In this document: one piece after another, positions 30,864-40,365 of the stretch | Layout of the letters: every line of letters starts with the position of its first letter | Numbering within the stretch: the stretch's first letter is position 1 | Source of the DNA: Longimicrobiaceae bacterium | Lineage (GTDB): Bacteria; Gemmatimonadota; Gemmatimonadetes; Longimicrobiales; Longimicrobiaceae | Reading direction: 5' to 3' | DNA: 64,000 bases | Assembly (NCBI GenBank): GCA_030447645.1 | Contig: JAUJOM010000010.1 | Location: 65,813-129,812, forward strand | The notes under the pieces: model-generated | Database searches by the model: none | Told to the model about the DNA's origin: nothing | Seen by the model: only the letters and a program-made list of their open reading frames with translations | Program-made: the position numbers and the translations under genes

Positions 30864-31340
30864 ATGGCAAAGAGCGGTCACAAGGGGATCAGCCGCATCG
30901 ATCAGCCCCGGCAGCGCACCCACGGATGGTACGTGCGTGTGACGTTTCGGGAGAGCGGCGGGCCAGGTTCCTGGGGGATGCAACCTATGGTGGCAAGCGC
31001 AGGGCCCTCAAGGAAGCTGTGCGGGTGCGCAACCGGTTCGAGCGTTTGGGAAGCCCCGCACTGATCGCACGGTGGTGACGCGGAGTCCGCGCAGCGGGCC
31101 AGGGTGATCGGCGTGCAGCGCGCACAGCGGACGGATCGCGGCCCGGGTGGAAAGCCCGTGATGCGCGACGTCTACGTGGTTACCTGGCACCCCACTCCCC
31201 ACACCACCCGCAGGACCAGCGTGTCCATCGATCGCTATGGGGAGGAGGAAGCGTTCCGGAGGCGCGCGAACTCCGGGCGGCCAGGGAGCGCGAAATCTAC
31301 GGCGCCCCCTGCAGAACGGGAAAAGTCCGGCGGAAGCTAG
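30864..31340 (+). CDS. AP2-domain-like DNA-binding protein, frameshifted
   Basis: Frame 1 begins MAKSGHKGISRIDQPRQRTH and HGWYVRVTFRE. The second frame continues ERRARFLGDATYGGKRRALK, EAVRVRNRFERLG. A third gives VIGVQRAQRTDRG and DVYVVTWHPTPHTTRRTSVS, IDRYGEEEAFRRA. These are the features of bacterial AP2-domain proteins: an I-R pair of antiparallel strands with WYVRV, then a helix, repeated twice. AP2 domains bind DNA and are often found in homing or mobile-element contexts. The 3' end meets the IS element at the CTAG duplication, so the true C-terminus may be lost. Confidence 0.55.
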
Positions 31341-32246
31341 AGCCTGTTATGAACTTCACACGAGTGCAGCCACGGCACGGCCAAGCAGAAGGCAGACGAA
31401 GGCCAGAAAATGCAATCCGGCCAGGGTCTCGGGCAGCCGTTCGTAGTCGCGTGCAAGGCGGCGGAAGCGTCCCGTCAGGCGAAGCTCCGCTCCACGACCA
31501 GCGGCGCGGAAGCAGCACAAAGCCGATTTCTTGGCCTGCGGCAGCTTTACCACTTCTAGACGCATGCCGTGCTCCTCGGCGGCTTCTGCGCATCGTCGCC
31601 CGTGTAGCCTTGATCCACAAAGGCCAGCTCCACGGATTCGCCGCGTGACCTCTTGGGCCCTCTGCGCCAGGGCACCGGTACTTGGGCACGCTCCTGCTCG
31701 TTGGCCGGCGTAACCAGGAGCGCGAGCAGATGACCCAGGGTGTCCACGGCCATGTGGATCTTGCGCGCCTTTCTTCTTCTTGTGACCGTCAAAGCCGGCG
31801 CGGCTGCCGCTCTCGGGCGTCGATTGCAGCGTCCGCCCATCGAGGACCACCGCCGTGGGCCGCGCCTGCCGTCGCCGCAGCCAGGCGGAGGATCTCGCGA
31901 AGATCATGGACGATCTCTTCGAAGACACCCCCCGATCCAGCTTCTTCTTCGCTGCGCCTGCTGGTAGACCGTGTACCAAGGCGGCAGATCGTTCGGCATC
32001 ATGCGCCACCGCGCTCCGGTGCGGAGCGATCCAGCGCATCCCGTTGAAGGGCGCGCAGAGTGCTCCCGCTGCGGGCATGTTCTCGCGGATCCAGGGCCAG
32101 GTACGGAGCTACAAGGGCCCATTCCTCATCGCTGACATCACTCGGGTATGACTTGCGTGCAATTTTGCTCATCTGAGTCCTTCCCCTGCAAAGGATTCTT
32201 TGCACGCAAGGACGCCAGCTCCATTAACCCGAGTTCATAACAGGCT
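31341..32246 (-). mobile_element. IS5-family-like insertion sequence (IS427-type)
   Basis: 906 bp bounded by 15-bp perfect inverted repeats (AGCCTGTTATGAACT at 31341-31355, its complement at 32232-32246) and flanked by a CTAG duplication (31337-31340 and 32247-32250). CTAR-type targets are typical of IS5/IS427 elements. It sits between the AP2-like gene and the convergent MFS gene. The CTAG on the right supplies the MFS gene's TAG stop. Confidence 0.88.
31356..32172 (-). pseudogene. IS5-family transposase, frameshifted
   Basis: Reconstructed across frames to about 270 residues. N-terminus MSKIARKSYPSDVSDEEWAL, then GMRWIA, WRMMPNDLPPWYTVYQQAQR, AVVLDGRTLQSTPESGSRAG (first catalytic Asp), FDGHK, KIHMAVDTLGHLLALLVTPA (second Asp), ESVELAFVDQGYTGDDA, AEEHGMRLEVVKLPQAKK, and TGRFRRLARDYERLPETLAG (RFRRLARDYER is typical). 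Several indels break it. Family versions may use programmed frameshifting, but the number of breaks here points to decay or read error. Confidence 0.75.
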
Positions 32247-33515
32247 CTAGGGCGCCACCTCGCCCAGCCGGGGTGGCGCCCGCAGAACCGGGGCGTCGAT
32301 CCCCGTTTCCGCGGGCCGCAGCCGCCGCGCCACCAGCACGGCGGCGAGCGTCGTCACCGCCGCGAGCATCCCCACTCCGCTGTATCCCTGCAATCGCCCA
32401 CCACCGGCATCCGAGATCAGCAGGCCCGCGCTGGCCGAAGCCAATCCCGCAGCCATCTGCTGCACGGACGAGTTCACCGCCATAAAGCTTCCGCGCTGCC
32501 GCGGCTCCACGCTGTTGGTGATCATGGTGGTTGCCACCACCATGCGGGCGGACACGAAGACCATGAACACGGTGCTTACCCCCAGCGCAATCGCGAGGCG
32601 CACCGGTGGAAGGTGGGTGAGCACCAGGATGGGCAGAACCGAGATCAGGGCCGCACCCGCGAACACCCGCAGGGTGCCGATGCGGTCCGCCAGCCGCCCC
32701 GTGAGCGGTCCGGTAAACAGGGTGAACGCCCCGCCCACCAGGTAAATGTACACCAGGTCGGCTTCCCTTACCCCTACGTTTCCTACCAGAAAGGGGCTGA
32801 TGAAGGGGATCACCGAAAAACCCGCGAACATCATCACCACGGTGAGCGCCAGCGCCCGCAGGTGCGTGGGACGCTGTAGCACGCTCCGCATCTCCACCAG
32901 AGGAGAATGTGGTCGTCGCGCGACGATGTGCCCGCGCATCGGCGGCAATGCGCCCCGTGCCAGCAGCAGCACGCCGGTACCCAGTGCCGCCAGCATCACG
33001 AACGGCGCATGCCAGCTGAATCGGTTGGCGAGTCCCAGCCCAAAGGGCAGACCAAGCACCGTGGCTACTGAAAAGCCGGACATCACCACACCCATCGCGG
33101 TTCCGCGCCGCGCGGCTGGGATCTGGTCCGCCACGATCGCGAACACTACCGCCGCCAGCACTCCTCCGAACGCGCCGGCGAACACCCGCGCGGCGACCAG
33201 CGTTGCGTAGCTCGGCGCGGCGGCGCAAAGCGCCGTCCCAAGGGTGAACCCCGCAAGCAGGGTGATCAGCACGTTGCGCCGGTCAAAACGGTCAAGAAAG
33301 AACGCGGCTATGAGCCCTGAAACCGCCGCGGCGAAGGTATACGACGACACGATCCAGCCAAACTCCCTCGCGGAAGCGCCGAACGCACGCATCAGCTGCG
33401 GACCGAGCGGCATCACCAGCACGAAATCCAGAATGTGAACGAACTGCACCGCCGCGAGCACTCCGATCATCAGCCACTCGCGCCGGCCCGCTCCAGCCAC
33501 TCCCAAATAGTTCAT
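32247..33515 (-). CDS. MFS transporter, drug or metabolite efflux type
   Basis: 422 residues from the ATG at 33515, about 12 membrane helices. Motifs: LDFVLVMPLGPQLMRAFGAS, RVFAGAFGGVLAAVVFAIVA, GRLADRIGTLRVFAGAALIS and GTAMGVVMSGFSVATVLGLP (the antiporter-type motif C). It resembles AraJ/ DHA-type permeases. It is divergent from the ATP-grasp/ligase cluster (150-bp gap) and may export that pathway's product. Its TAG stop is the IS target duplication, so the last residues could be altered by the insertion. Confidence 0.8.
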   Translation of the reverse strand: MNYLGVAGAGRREWLMIGVLAAVQFVHILDFVLVMPLGPQLMRAFGASAREFGWIVSSYTFAAAVSGLIAAFFLDRFDRRNVLITLLAGFTLGTALCAAAPSYATLVAARVFAGAFGGVLAAVVFAIVADQIPAARRGTAMGVVMSGFSVATVLGLPFGLGLANRFSWHAPFVMLAALGTGVLLLARGALPPMRGHIVARRPHSPLVEMRSVLQRPTHLRALALTVVMMFAGFSVIPFISPFLVGNVGVREADLVYIYLVGGAFTLFTGPLTGRLADRIGTLRVFAGAALISVLPILVLTHLPPVRLAIALGVSTVFMVFVSARMVVATTMITNSVEPRQRGSFMAVNSSVQQMAAGLASASAGLLISDAGGGRLQGYSGVGMLAAVTTLAAVLVARRLRPAETGIDAPVLRAPPRLGEVAP

Positions 33516-33662
33516 AGATGAATTATGCTTCTTCTTCTGCACTGCGTCAATGCCGGCAGCCTTGCTTGCCGACCTGCGGCATTGCACTTGCCAGCCCGGC
33601 CTGAACCCCGTTCGTTTTGACCCGGAACCCATGTCCTCTTAAACCCTGAGAGGTGAATTCTC

Positions 33663-34382
33663 GTGAACCGTGAGCACCACCGCTGGTACAGCCCGTCGTT
33701 GGGACGCCACATGGACCTGCTGGTTTTCGGACATGCGGGCGCTCGCATGCTGGTGTACCCTTCCTCCATGGGCAAATTCTTTGAGTGGGAAGACCGGGGG
33801 ATGGTGGATGCCCTGAGCGAGCACCTGTCGCGGGGATGGCTGCAGATGTTCTGCGTGGACAGCGTGGACGAGGAAAGCTGGTACGCCAAGTGGAAGCACC
33901 CAGCCGACCGAGCCTGGCGCCAAACCCAGTACGAGAACTACGTGCTCCACGAGGTTTTGCCGCTTTCCCGGGACATCAATCCCCATCCCTACCTGATCAC
34001 CACCGGTGCGTCATTCGGAGCGTATCACGCCGCGGATCTCGCCTTTCGGTACCCCTGGACCGTCAATCGGATGATCGGGTTGAGCGGATTGTACGACGTC
34101 AAGGAAAACACCGAGGGCTACAACGACGCCGCCGTTTACGCGCACGACCCATCCCAGTACCTTGTGCACGAGCATGACCCCCACAGGCTGGACGCACTCC
34201 GGCGCATGGACATTATCCTGGCCACCGGGCAGGACGATGCGTTCCGCGCCAACAACGAGTACATCAGCCGCGCTCTGTGGGACAAGGGAGTGGGCAACGC
34301 GCTCCGCCTGTGGGACGGCTGGGCGCACGATTGGCCATGGTGGCGGCAGATGATTCAGATGTACGTCGGCGGACACGACTAA
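33663..34382 (+). CDS. Alpha/beta-hydrolase esterase, cluster gene 1
   Basis: 239 residues from a GTG after GAGAGGTG. Nucleophile elbow TTGASFGAYHAADLAFRYP (Ser), plausible Asp in ATGQDDAFRANN and His in WDGWAHDWPWW. Related to the PHB-depolymerase-like esterase group. First gene of a five-gene plus-strand run leading into ATP-grasp and ligase genes, 24 bp before the next ATG. The substrate is unknown; it may hydrolyse or transfer an ester or peptide bond in the pathway. Confidence 0.75.
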   Translation: MNREHHRWYSPSLGRHMDLLVFGHAGARMLVYPSSMGKFFEWEDRGMVDALSEHLSRGWLQMFCVDSVDEESWYAKWKHPADRAWRQTQYENYVLHEVLPLSRDINPHPYLITTGASFGAYHAADLAFRYPWTVNRMIGLSGLYDVKENTEGYNDAAVYAHDPSQYLVHEHDPHRLDALRRMDIILATGQDDAFRANNEYISRALWDKGVGNALRLWDGWAHDWPWWRQMIQMYVGGHD

Positions 34383-34405
34383 CACGACTAAACAGGGAGA
34401 TCGAA

Positions 34406-35638
34406 ATGCAGAAAGTCGGATTGCTGGTCGGGATGGAATGGTCGTTCCCGCCCGCATTCATGGAGGAGGTCAACCGGCGGGACCAGGGCGTCACGGCCGA
34501 GTTCGTCAGCCTGGACGCAACCCAGATGGACCAGCCCTGCGAATACGCGGTGATCATCGACCGCATCAGCCACGAGGTGCCGTTCTACCGCACCTACCTG
34601 AAGCACGCGGTGCTCCACGGGTGCAAGGTGGTGAACAACCCCTTCATGTGGACGGCGGACGACAAGTTCTTTGGTGCCACGCTGGCTACCCAGCTCGGCA
34701 TCGCCCACCCCAAAACCGTGGCCCTGCCGAACCGGGAGTACATCCCCGGCATCGACCACGAAAAAAGCCTTCGCAACCTCCGCTACCCGATGGACTGGCA
34801 GGCGGTCGTCGACTACGTGGGCCTTCCCTGCGTACTCAAGGATGCGCATGGGGGCGGGTGGAGGGACGTGTACATCTGCAACACCCTGGAGGAGCTGCTT
34901 TACAACTACGACAACTCCGGCATGCTCACCATGGTGGTGCAGGAGTTCATCCACTGGGATCACTTTGTCCGCTGCATCTGCCTGGGCCAGGAGGAGATCC
35001 TGCCCATCAAGTACGATCCCAAGGAGCGTCGCTACCACGTGGAGCACGACCACCTGAGTCCGGAGCTGGGCAAACGGGTGGTGGACGACTCCCTGAAGCT
35101 GGTGCGGGCGCTGGGCTACGACATGAACTCGATGGAGTGGGCGATCAAGGACGGGGTGCCCTACGCAATTGATTTCATGAACCCCGCTCCGGACATGGAC
35201 ATCTACTCGCTCACCCCTCACTACTTCGAGTGGGTGGTGCAGCACATGGCCGATATGGCCATCCGCCTTGCACAGGAGCCGCGCGAAGAGCGGCGCGAGC
35301 TGCGCTGGAACACCTTCTTTCAAGGGAGGCGCAGGGACGGAAGTCAGCCGGCGCAGGAAACCCAGCAGAACCAGCAAGCCCCTGCAGCCGCACTCGCAAC
35401 CCAGCAAACAGCCGATGCGATGGTCGGGCCGGACTCCGTACCCGCACTGGCGGCACCCAAGCGGGGGCGCGGCAAGAACGCTGCTGGGACCGAGGCGGCG
35501 GCAAGCGGGACCAGGCCTCGTATCAAGGGTGGCAGGAAGTCCGGATCAGCCGAGCCGCAGTCGGAGCCGCTCAAGGAGCACGGGGACGCCCTGGCCGAGC
35601 CGCGGGGGAGTGGCGGCAAGAAGGCACGAACCAAGTGA
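34406..35638 (+). CDS. ATP-grasp ligase (RimK-like), cluster gene 2
   Basis: 410 residues from the ATG at 34406 (MQKVGLLVGMEWSFPPAFME). The ATP-grasp core spans about 90-300: KVVNNPFMWTADDKFFGATL, VVDYVGLPCVLKDAHGGGW (ATP Lys and glycine loop), MVVQEFIHWDHFVRCICLG and the metal-binding DGVPYAIDFMNPAPDMDIY (Asp, Asn). A hydrophilic Gln/Ala/Lys-rich tail of 100 residues (PAQETQQNQQAP...KGGRKSG) follows, possibly a partner-binding or artefactual extension. It should couple a carboxylate to an amine with ATP. Acceptor and donor are unknown. Confidence 0.8.
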   Translation: MQKVGLLVGMEWSFPPAFMEEVNRRDQGVTAEFVSLDATQMDQPCEYAVIIDRISHEVPFYRTYLKHAVLHGCKVVNNPFMWTADDKFFGATLATQLGIAHPKTVALPNREYIPGIDHEKSLRNLRYPMDWQAVVDYVGLPCVLKDAHGGGWRDVYICNTLEELLYNYDNSGMLTMVVQEFIHWDHFVRCICLGQEEILPIKYDPKERRYHVEHDHLSPELGKRVVDDSLKLVRALGYDMNSMEWAIKDGVPYAIDFMNPAPDMDIYSLTPHYFEWVVQHMADMAIRLAQEPREERRELRWNTFFQGRRRDGSQPAQETQQNQQAPAAALATQQTADAMVGPDSVPALAAPKRGRGKNAAGTEAAASGTRPRIKGGRKSGSAEPQSEPLKEHGDALAEPRGSGGKKARTK

Positions 35639-35719
35639 CGGGGCGATGAACGCCCCGCCTTGGAGCTGCAGCCGCCCTGACGGGCGGAAGGCATTTGCCA
35701 TGGACCGAGCAGGAGTGCT

Positions 35720-37072
35720 ATGACACCCCAGGACGCGATCCAGGCGTACCACGACCTTCTAACTGATGAGCTGGCCGCCGAAACCCAGGCCCGCTTCGAC
35801 GAGGAGCACCGGCGCCGCGGCTTGTACTTCGGCGACCGGCCACTCTGCAGCGTGCTCCGACCCCGCTTCTTTTCGCCCGAGCAGTACCGGTGGATCAGCC
35901 GGCGCGTCACAGTCCTGATGCGCGCGTTTGAAAGGGCACACCAGGCCGCGGTAGCCAACACGCACTTCCGCTCCCAGTTCCGGCTGCTGGACTGGGAAGA
36001 AGAGCTGGTGCAGCACGATCCCGGCTACCGCGCCTCCAGCCCCACCGCCCGGCTGGACGCCTTCTTCACCCCGGAAACCAGCACGCTGCGCTTCACCGAG
36101 TACAACGCGGAAACGCCGGCGGCTCCAGCGTACATGGACGTGCTTTCCGAAGTGTTCCTGGCGCTGCCAATCATGGGCGAGTTCGCGCGCTCCCATGTGG
36201 TCCAGCCGATTCCGGCCCGCCAGGGTGTGCTGCACGCGCTGGTGCAGGCCTTTCAGCAGTGGGCGGGCCGGCGCGAGCTGCCCCGCATCGGCATTCTGGA
36301 CTGGAAGGAGGTGCCCACCTACAGCGAGTTCGTGTTCTTTCGGGACTACTTCCAGTCGCACGGGCTGGAGTGCACCATCGCTGACCCGCGCGAGGTGGAG
36401 TACCGGGACGGCAGATTGATGGCGGGGGACTTCCACATCACCCTGATCTACAAGCGCGTCCTGATCGACGAGCTGGTGCTGCGCGAAGGGATGGATAGCC
36501 CGGTGGTGCGGGCGGTCCGGGACGGCGCGGTGTGCATGGTGAACCCGTTCCGCTGCAAGATCCTGTACAAGAAGGCCAGCCTGGCGGTGCTGGGTGATGA
36601 GCGCAACGCGGATTTGTTCACCGCCGAAGAGCAGGAAGCAGTGGAGGCGCACATCCCCTGGACCCGGGTGGTGGAAGAGCGCCGCACCAGCTTCCACGGA
36701 GAAAGCATCGACCTGGTGCCCTGGATTGCCCAAAACCGGGAACAGCTTGTGCTGAAGCCGAACGACGACTACGGCGGGCGCGGCATCGTGCTCGGCTGGC
36801 TGGTGGATGACGAGGAGTGGAACAAGGCGCTGCGGACCGCGCTGGATACGCCCTATGTGGCGCAGGAGCGAATCGTCCTGCCCTCCGAACCCTACCCCAG
36901 CTTCGTGGATGGCCGCCTGGAGATCCTGGACCGCATGCTGGACACGGCGCCGTTCGTTTCGCACGGAACGCAGGTGGACGGCTGTCTCACCCGGCTCGCT
37001 ACGGACCCGCTGCTCAACGTGACCGCCGGTGGCGGATCAAGCGTGGCTACCTTCCTGGTGGAGAAACGATGA
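35720..37072 (+). CDS. Circularly permuted ATP-grasp protein, cluster gene 3
   Basis: 450 residues from the ATG at 35720, preceded by GGAG. Motifs: [20 protein letters not shown] (permuted metal site, N and E), [75 protein letters not shown] (ATP Lys and glycine loop) and [16 protein letters not shown]. This order (metal site before ATP loop) defines the permuted ATP-grasp group related to COG2308 and glutathionylspermidine synthase. Probably forms an amide bond in the same product. Overlaps the next gene by 4 bp. Confidence 0.8.
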   Translation: MTPQDAIQAYHDLLTDELAAETQARFDEEHRRRGLYFGDRPLCSVLRPRFFSPEQYRWISRRVTVLMRAFERAHQAAVANTHFRSQFRLLDWEEELVQHDPGYRASSPTARLDAFFTPETSTLRFTEYNAETPAAPAYMDVLSEVFLALPIMGEFARSHVVQPIPARQGVLHALVQAFQQWAGRRELPRIGILDWKEVPTYSEFVFFRDYFQSHGLECTIADPREVEYRDGRLMAGDFHITLIYKRVLIDELVLREGMDSPVVRAVRDGAVCMVNPFRCKILYKKASLAVLGDERNADLFTAEEQEAVEAHIPWTRVVEERRTSFHGESIDLVPWIAQNREQLVLKPNDDYGGRGIVLGWLVDDEEWNKALRTALDTPYVAQERIVLPSEPYPSFVDGRLEILDRMLDTAPFVSHGTQVDGCLTRLATDPLLNVTAGGGSSVATFLVEKR

Positions 37073-38190
37073 AACCCCCTTCGCTGACGATCGGCATCGA
37101 GGAAGAATACCAGATCATCGATCCCGAAACCCGGGAGCTGCGCTCCTACATCACGGAAATCCTGCAGGACAAGGACCACCTCCTGCTGCGTGAGCAGCAG
37201 TTGAAGCCGGAGCTGCACCAGAGCATCGTGGAAGTGGGAACCCGCGTTTGCAACACGCCGGCGGATGCATGCGCGGAGCTGATCAAGCTGCGCAGTGGGG
37301 TGATGGAGCTGGCAAACCGCAAGGGGCTCAAGGTGGTGGCGGCGGGGTCGCATCCATTCTCCTCCTGGATGACACAGGAGATCACTCCCCTGGAGCGGTA
37401 CATGGGGGTGAAGCAGGACATGCAGGACCTGGCTCAGCAGCTGCTGATCTTCGGGACGCACGTGCACATCGGGATCGAGGACAAGGAGTTCCTGATCGAC
37501 GCGATGAACGTGTCCCGCTACCTGCTGCCGCACCTGCTCTGCCTTTCCTCCAGCTCACCCTTCTGGATGGGGCGCAAGACCGGGCTCAAGTCGTACCGAA
37601 GCGTGATCTTCCGCAACTTCCCGCGGAGTGGCGTTCCCCGCATATTCCCGTCGTACGGCGACTTCGCCTACCTGCGGGACACGCTGGTTCGCACCGGGTG
37701 CATCCCGGACGGGAGCAAGATCTACTGGGACGTCCGCCCCCACCACGCGTACCCGACACTGGAGTTCCGCTTCCTGGACGTGTGCACCCGCGTGGACGAG
37801 GCGGTGTGCATGGCGGCGATCCTGCAGGCGGTGATCGCCAAGCTGTGGCGGCTCCGGCGGGACAACATGACCTTCCGGGTGTACCCGGCGGACCTGGTGG
37901 AGGAAAACAAGTGGCGCGCGGTCCGGTATGGGCTGGACGGCAAATTGATCGACTTCGGCAAGCAGCAGGAGATGCAGGCCCGTGCCTTGGTCATCGAGAT
38001 GCTGGAATGGTTTATCGGGGACGTGGTGGACGAGCTGGGCACCCGCAAGGAAGTCGAGTACGCGTACCGCATCCTGGACGAGGGCTCCTCGGCCGATCGG
38101 CAGATCGCGGTATTCGAGCGCACCGGCGGCAACCTTCATGCAGTGGTGGACCACCTGATCGCGGAAACCGCCGAAGGCATTGCGGTGTAG
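37069..38190 (+). CDS. Carboxylate-amine ligase, GCS2/YbdK family, cluster gene 4
   Basis: 373 residues from the ATG at 37069 overlapping the previous stop (ATGA). Landmarks: [20 protein letters not shown] (metal-binding Glu cluster), [67 protein letters not shown] and [19 protein letters not shown]. The family has a glutamine-synthetase-like fold and joins the gamma-carboxyl of glutamate (or a similar acid) to an amine with weak cysteine-ligase activity in E. coli YbdK. Points to a gamma-glutamyl amide in the product. Confidence 0.88.
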   Translation: MKPPSLTIGIEEEYQIIDPETRELRSYITEILQDKDHLLLREQQLKPELHQSIVEVGTRVCNTPADACAELIKLRSGVMELANRKGLKVVAAGSHPFSSWMTQEITPLERYMGVKQDMQDLAQQLLIFGTHVHIGIEDKEFLIDAMNVSRYLLPHLLCLSSSSPFWMGRKTGLKSYRSVIFRNFPRSGVPRIFPSYGDFAYLRDTLVRTGCIPDGSKIYWDVRPHHAYPTLEFRFLDVCTRVDEAVCMAAILQAVIAKLWRLRRDNMTFRVYPADLVEENKWRAVRYGLDGKLIDFGKQQEMQARALVIEMLEWFIGDVVDELGTRKEVEYAYRILDEGSSADRQIAVFERTGGNLHAVVDHLIAETAEGIAV

Positions 38191-38224
38191 AGGATTTCTT
38201 TTTCCCTTTTTTCGTAGGCAGGCA

Positions 38225-39013
38225 ATGCAGCAACGTCCAGTCATCGGGATCCCGATGCAAACCCTTCAAGCGATCGATCGGATTCCCGAGGACCTTCCCA
38301 TGTCCTGGGTGATGAACCAGCGCTACATCCTCACCCTCACCTCGGTTGGTGCGATCCCCTGGATGATCCCGCTGCTCTGCGAGGACGTGGGTACGCTGCG
38401 CGCCGCGTATGAGCACCTGGACGGTGTGTTCATCGCCGGCGGTGTGGACATGGACCCCGCCACCTATGGCGAAGAAATGACCCCGCTGTGCGGGCGCATC
38501 GACCCGCCGCGCGACCAGACGGAGCTTGCCCTCACCCGCTGGGCAATGGAGGACGGCAAGCCGGTGCTCGGCGTGTGCCGGGGATTGCAGGTGATCAACG
38601 TCGCGGCGGGTGGCACCCTGTACCAGGATCTGGCGACCCAGTACCCGGATGCCATCAAGCACGACTACTACCCCGGCGCGGGTCATGCTCGCGACTACCT
38701 CGCCCATGAAGTGCGGATCGAGGGACGCTCCCGCCTTCACCGCTCCTTCGAGGCCGAGCAGATCCGGGTGAACAGCATGCACCACCAGGCAATCAAGACA
38801 CTGGGTGAGGGGCTGGTGGGCACGGCATGGGCCCCGGACGGGGTGATCGAAGCGGCGGAATCCGCCGAGCACCCCTTCGTGGCCGGCGCCCAATGGCACC
38901 CGGAAATGCTCGCCGATACGGATGCGCCCACCCTCCGACTCTTCACGGCATTTACGGAAGCAGCCGAGGCGTTCCACGAAGGCCGCAGGATCGCCGGTCC
39001 GGTAGCGGCCTGA
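38225..39013 (+). CDS. Class-I glutamine amidotransferase-like gamma-glutamyl hydrolase (C26), cluster gene 5
   Basis: 262 residues from the ATG at 38225. Landmarks: RPVIGIPMQTL, DGVFIAGGVDMDPATYGEEM, KPVLGVCRGLQVINVAAGGT (nucleophile Cys in GVCRGLQ), VNSMHHQAIKTLGEGLV and HPFVAGAQWHPEM (His of the triad). It resembles PuuD, which removes a gamma-glutamyl group. With the GCS2 ligase it makes a possible add-and-remove protection scheme, as in the Puu pathway. It ends head-to-head at the next gene. Confidence 0.85.
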   Translation: MQQRPVIGIPMQTLQAIDRIPEDLPMSWVMNQRYILTLTSVGAIPWMIPLLCEDVGTLRAAYEHLDGVFIAGGVDMDPATYGEEMTPLCGRIDPPRDQTELALTRWAMEDGKPVLGVCRGLQVINVAAGGTLYQDLATQYPDAIKHDYYPGAGHARDYLAHEVRIEGRSRLHRSFEAEQIRVNSMHHQAIKTLGEGLVGTAWAPDGVIEAAESAEHPFVAGAQWHPEMLADTDAPTLRLFTAFTEAAEAFHEGRRIAGPVAA

Positions 39014-39841
39014 TCAGGAGGATGGTGACAGCGCCGGCGTTGAAGCCATGAAGAAGGATAGTACCTGACGGAACCGGCGGGCCCAGGCCGCCTCCGTGTG
39101 GCCCGCCCCTTCGTCCTCCACGTACATCAGGTCCCGCCCGATCACGTACCCCTGGCTGAACAGGAGATCGCGCAGGTGCCGTATGTTCTCCACGTGCGCT
39201 TCGCCCTCGCCGGTCCCAATGTCCAGGTAGATCTTTCCCATCACCCCTGAAGCCCGACCCACGTACTCCAGCATCGACCTTTCGGCGATCCAGAGCGAGG
39301 GGCTCATCGCCCCAATGAAGCCAAAGGTTTCCGGATGACGGAACAGTCCGTACACGCTGACGAGCCCACCCATGGACGACCCCACCATCCCGGTGTTCGC
39401 CTTGTCAGGGAGCGTCCGGAAATCGCGGTCGATCAGGGGCTTGAGCGTCTTCACGATGAACTGCATGTATGGTTTGGCGCACCCTCCGCCGGCAACTTTC
39501 GGGTCCACGAAGGGACTGTACTCATCGCACCGCTCACCGCCCATGTTGGGAATTCCTACAACAATAGCCTCCCAGCCCTCGCGCGCCGCTGCCTCCATGG
39601 TCTCGTCCACCTGCCATTCGCTGGCGTAGGCGAGTGCCTGATCGAACAGGTTTTGACCGTCGTGCATGTACAGCACGGGATAGCGCTGATAGCCGGTACC
39701 GTATGACGGGGGCAGGTACACGTAAATGTCGCGCTTGTTGTGCAGCTCGGGGCTGTGCACATTCTCCAGCATGAGCAGATGTCCGACGACGGAGTGCTCG
39801 GCCGTGTCGTACTCAGCAGGATAGTTGTGCCAGTTTTCCAT
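39014..39841 (-). CDS. Esterase of the enterochelin-esterase (Fes/IroE)-like group
   Basis: 275 residues from the ATG at 39841. Landmarks: LHNKRDIYVYLPPSYGTGYQ, RYPVLYMHDGQNLFDQALAY, GMVGSSMGGLVSVYGLFRHP (nucleophile Ser), GAMSPSLWIA, YLDIGTGEGEAHVENIRHLR and DEGAGHTEAAWARRF (His). Similar esterases hydrolyse siderophore or feruloyl esters. Convergent with and immediately adjacent to the amidotransferase gene, so it may take part in the same pathway. No signal peptide, so cytoplasmic. Confidence 0.82.
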   Translation of the reverse strand: MENWHNYPAEYDTAEHSVVGHLLMLENVHSPELHNKRDIYVYLPPSYGTGYQRYPVLYMHDGQNLFDQALAYASEWQVDETMEAAAREGWEAIVVGIPNMGGERCDEYSPFVDPKVAGGGCAKPYMQFIVKTLKPLIDRDFRTLPDKANTGMVGSSMGGLVSVYGLFRHPETFGFIGAMSPSLWIAERSMLEYVGRASGVMGKIYLDIGTGEGEAHVENIRHLRDLLFSQGYVIGRDLMYVEDEGAGHTEAAWARRFRQVLSFFMASTPALSPSS

Positions 39842-39974
39842 GCGGAACCCCCTAGCACGGCGTGTGCCAGGCTCCGCAATGATTGGGGGGCATTTGGACC
39901 TTTCGCAACTGCGGGAGCAGCAGAGCGTCAGGCACTGAAGCTGGCTCACATCACCCCGAGAACCAGGAGGAACC

Positions 39975-40241
39975 ATGCGTCCTGCTACATTCGCTGTCGC
40001 TTTGCTGCTTGCGACTGCTCCCATGGCCCGCGCGGAAACGCCGGTACCCGCCGTGCAGCCGGACCTGCAGGTAGTGGAGGTCGCCGCTCCGATGGTTCGC
40101 CAGGAAGCCGTCCCGGTGGCAGCCGTTGCCGAGGCCCGCAAGGCGACGACGCGGACTGCCCAGCAGATGAACACCACCACGATCGTGATTCTCGTTCTGG
40201 CTGTGATCGGCGCGCTTGTTGTCTTGACTGGAGTCCTGTAA
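39975..40241 (+). CDS. Small exported single-pass membrane protein, paralogue B
   Basis: 88 residues: signal (MRPATFAVALLLATAPMARA), linker (VQPDLQVVEVAAPMVRQEAV, EARKATTRTAQQMNTTT) and C-terminal helix (TIVILVLAVIGALVVLTG). Strongly similar to the gene at 40366 and to 11622. RBS AGGAGG 6 bp before the ATG. A terminator follows. Confidence 0.7.
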   Translation: MRPATFAVALLLATAPMARAETPVPAVQPDLQVVEVAAPMVRQEAVPVAAVAEARKATTRTAQQMNTTTIVILVLAVIGALVVLTGVL

Positions 40242-40260
40242 ACCAGACCGGATACGTTAA

Positions 40261-40297
40261 AAGGCGCCCCGGGGTTGCAGAACCCCGGGACGCTTTG
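40261..40297 (+). terminator. Intrinsic terminator after paralogue B
   Basis: Hairpin with arms CCCGGGGTT and AACCCCGGG around GCAG, followed by a short T-poor tail, about 20 bp after the stop. Confidence 0.65.
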
Positions 40298-40365
40298 CGT
40301 TCGTGCATACTTCTTGCATTTCTATCTCCTGTATTCTGTCACAACACCTTCATCAGGAGATCGTC

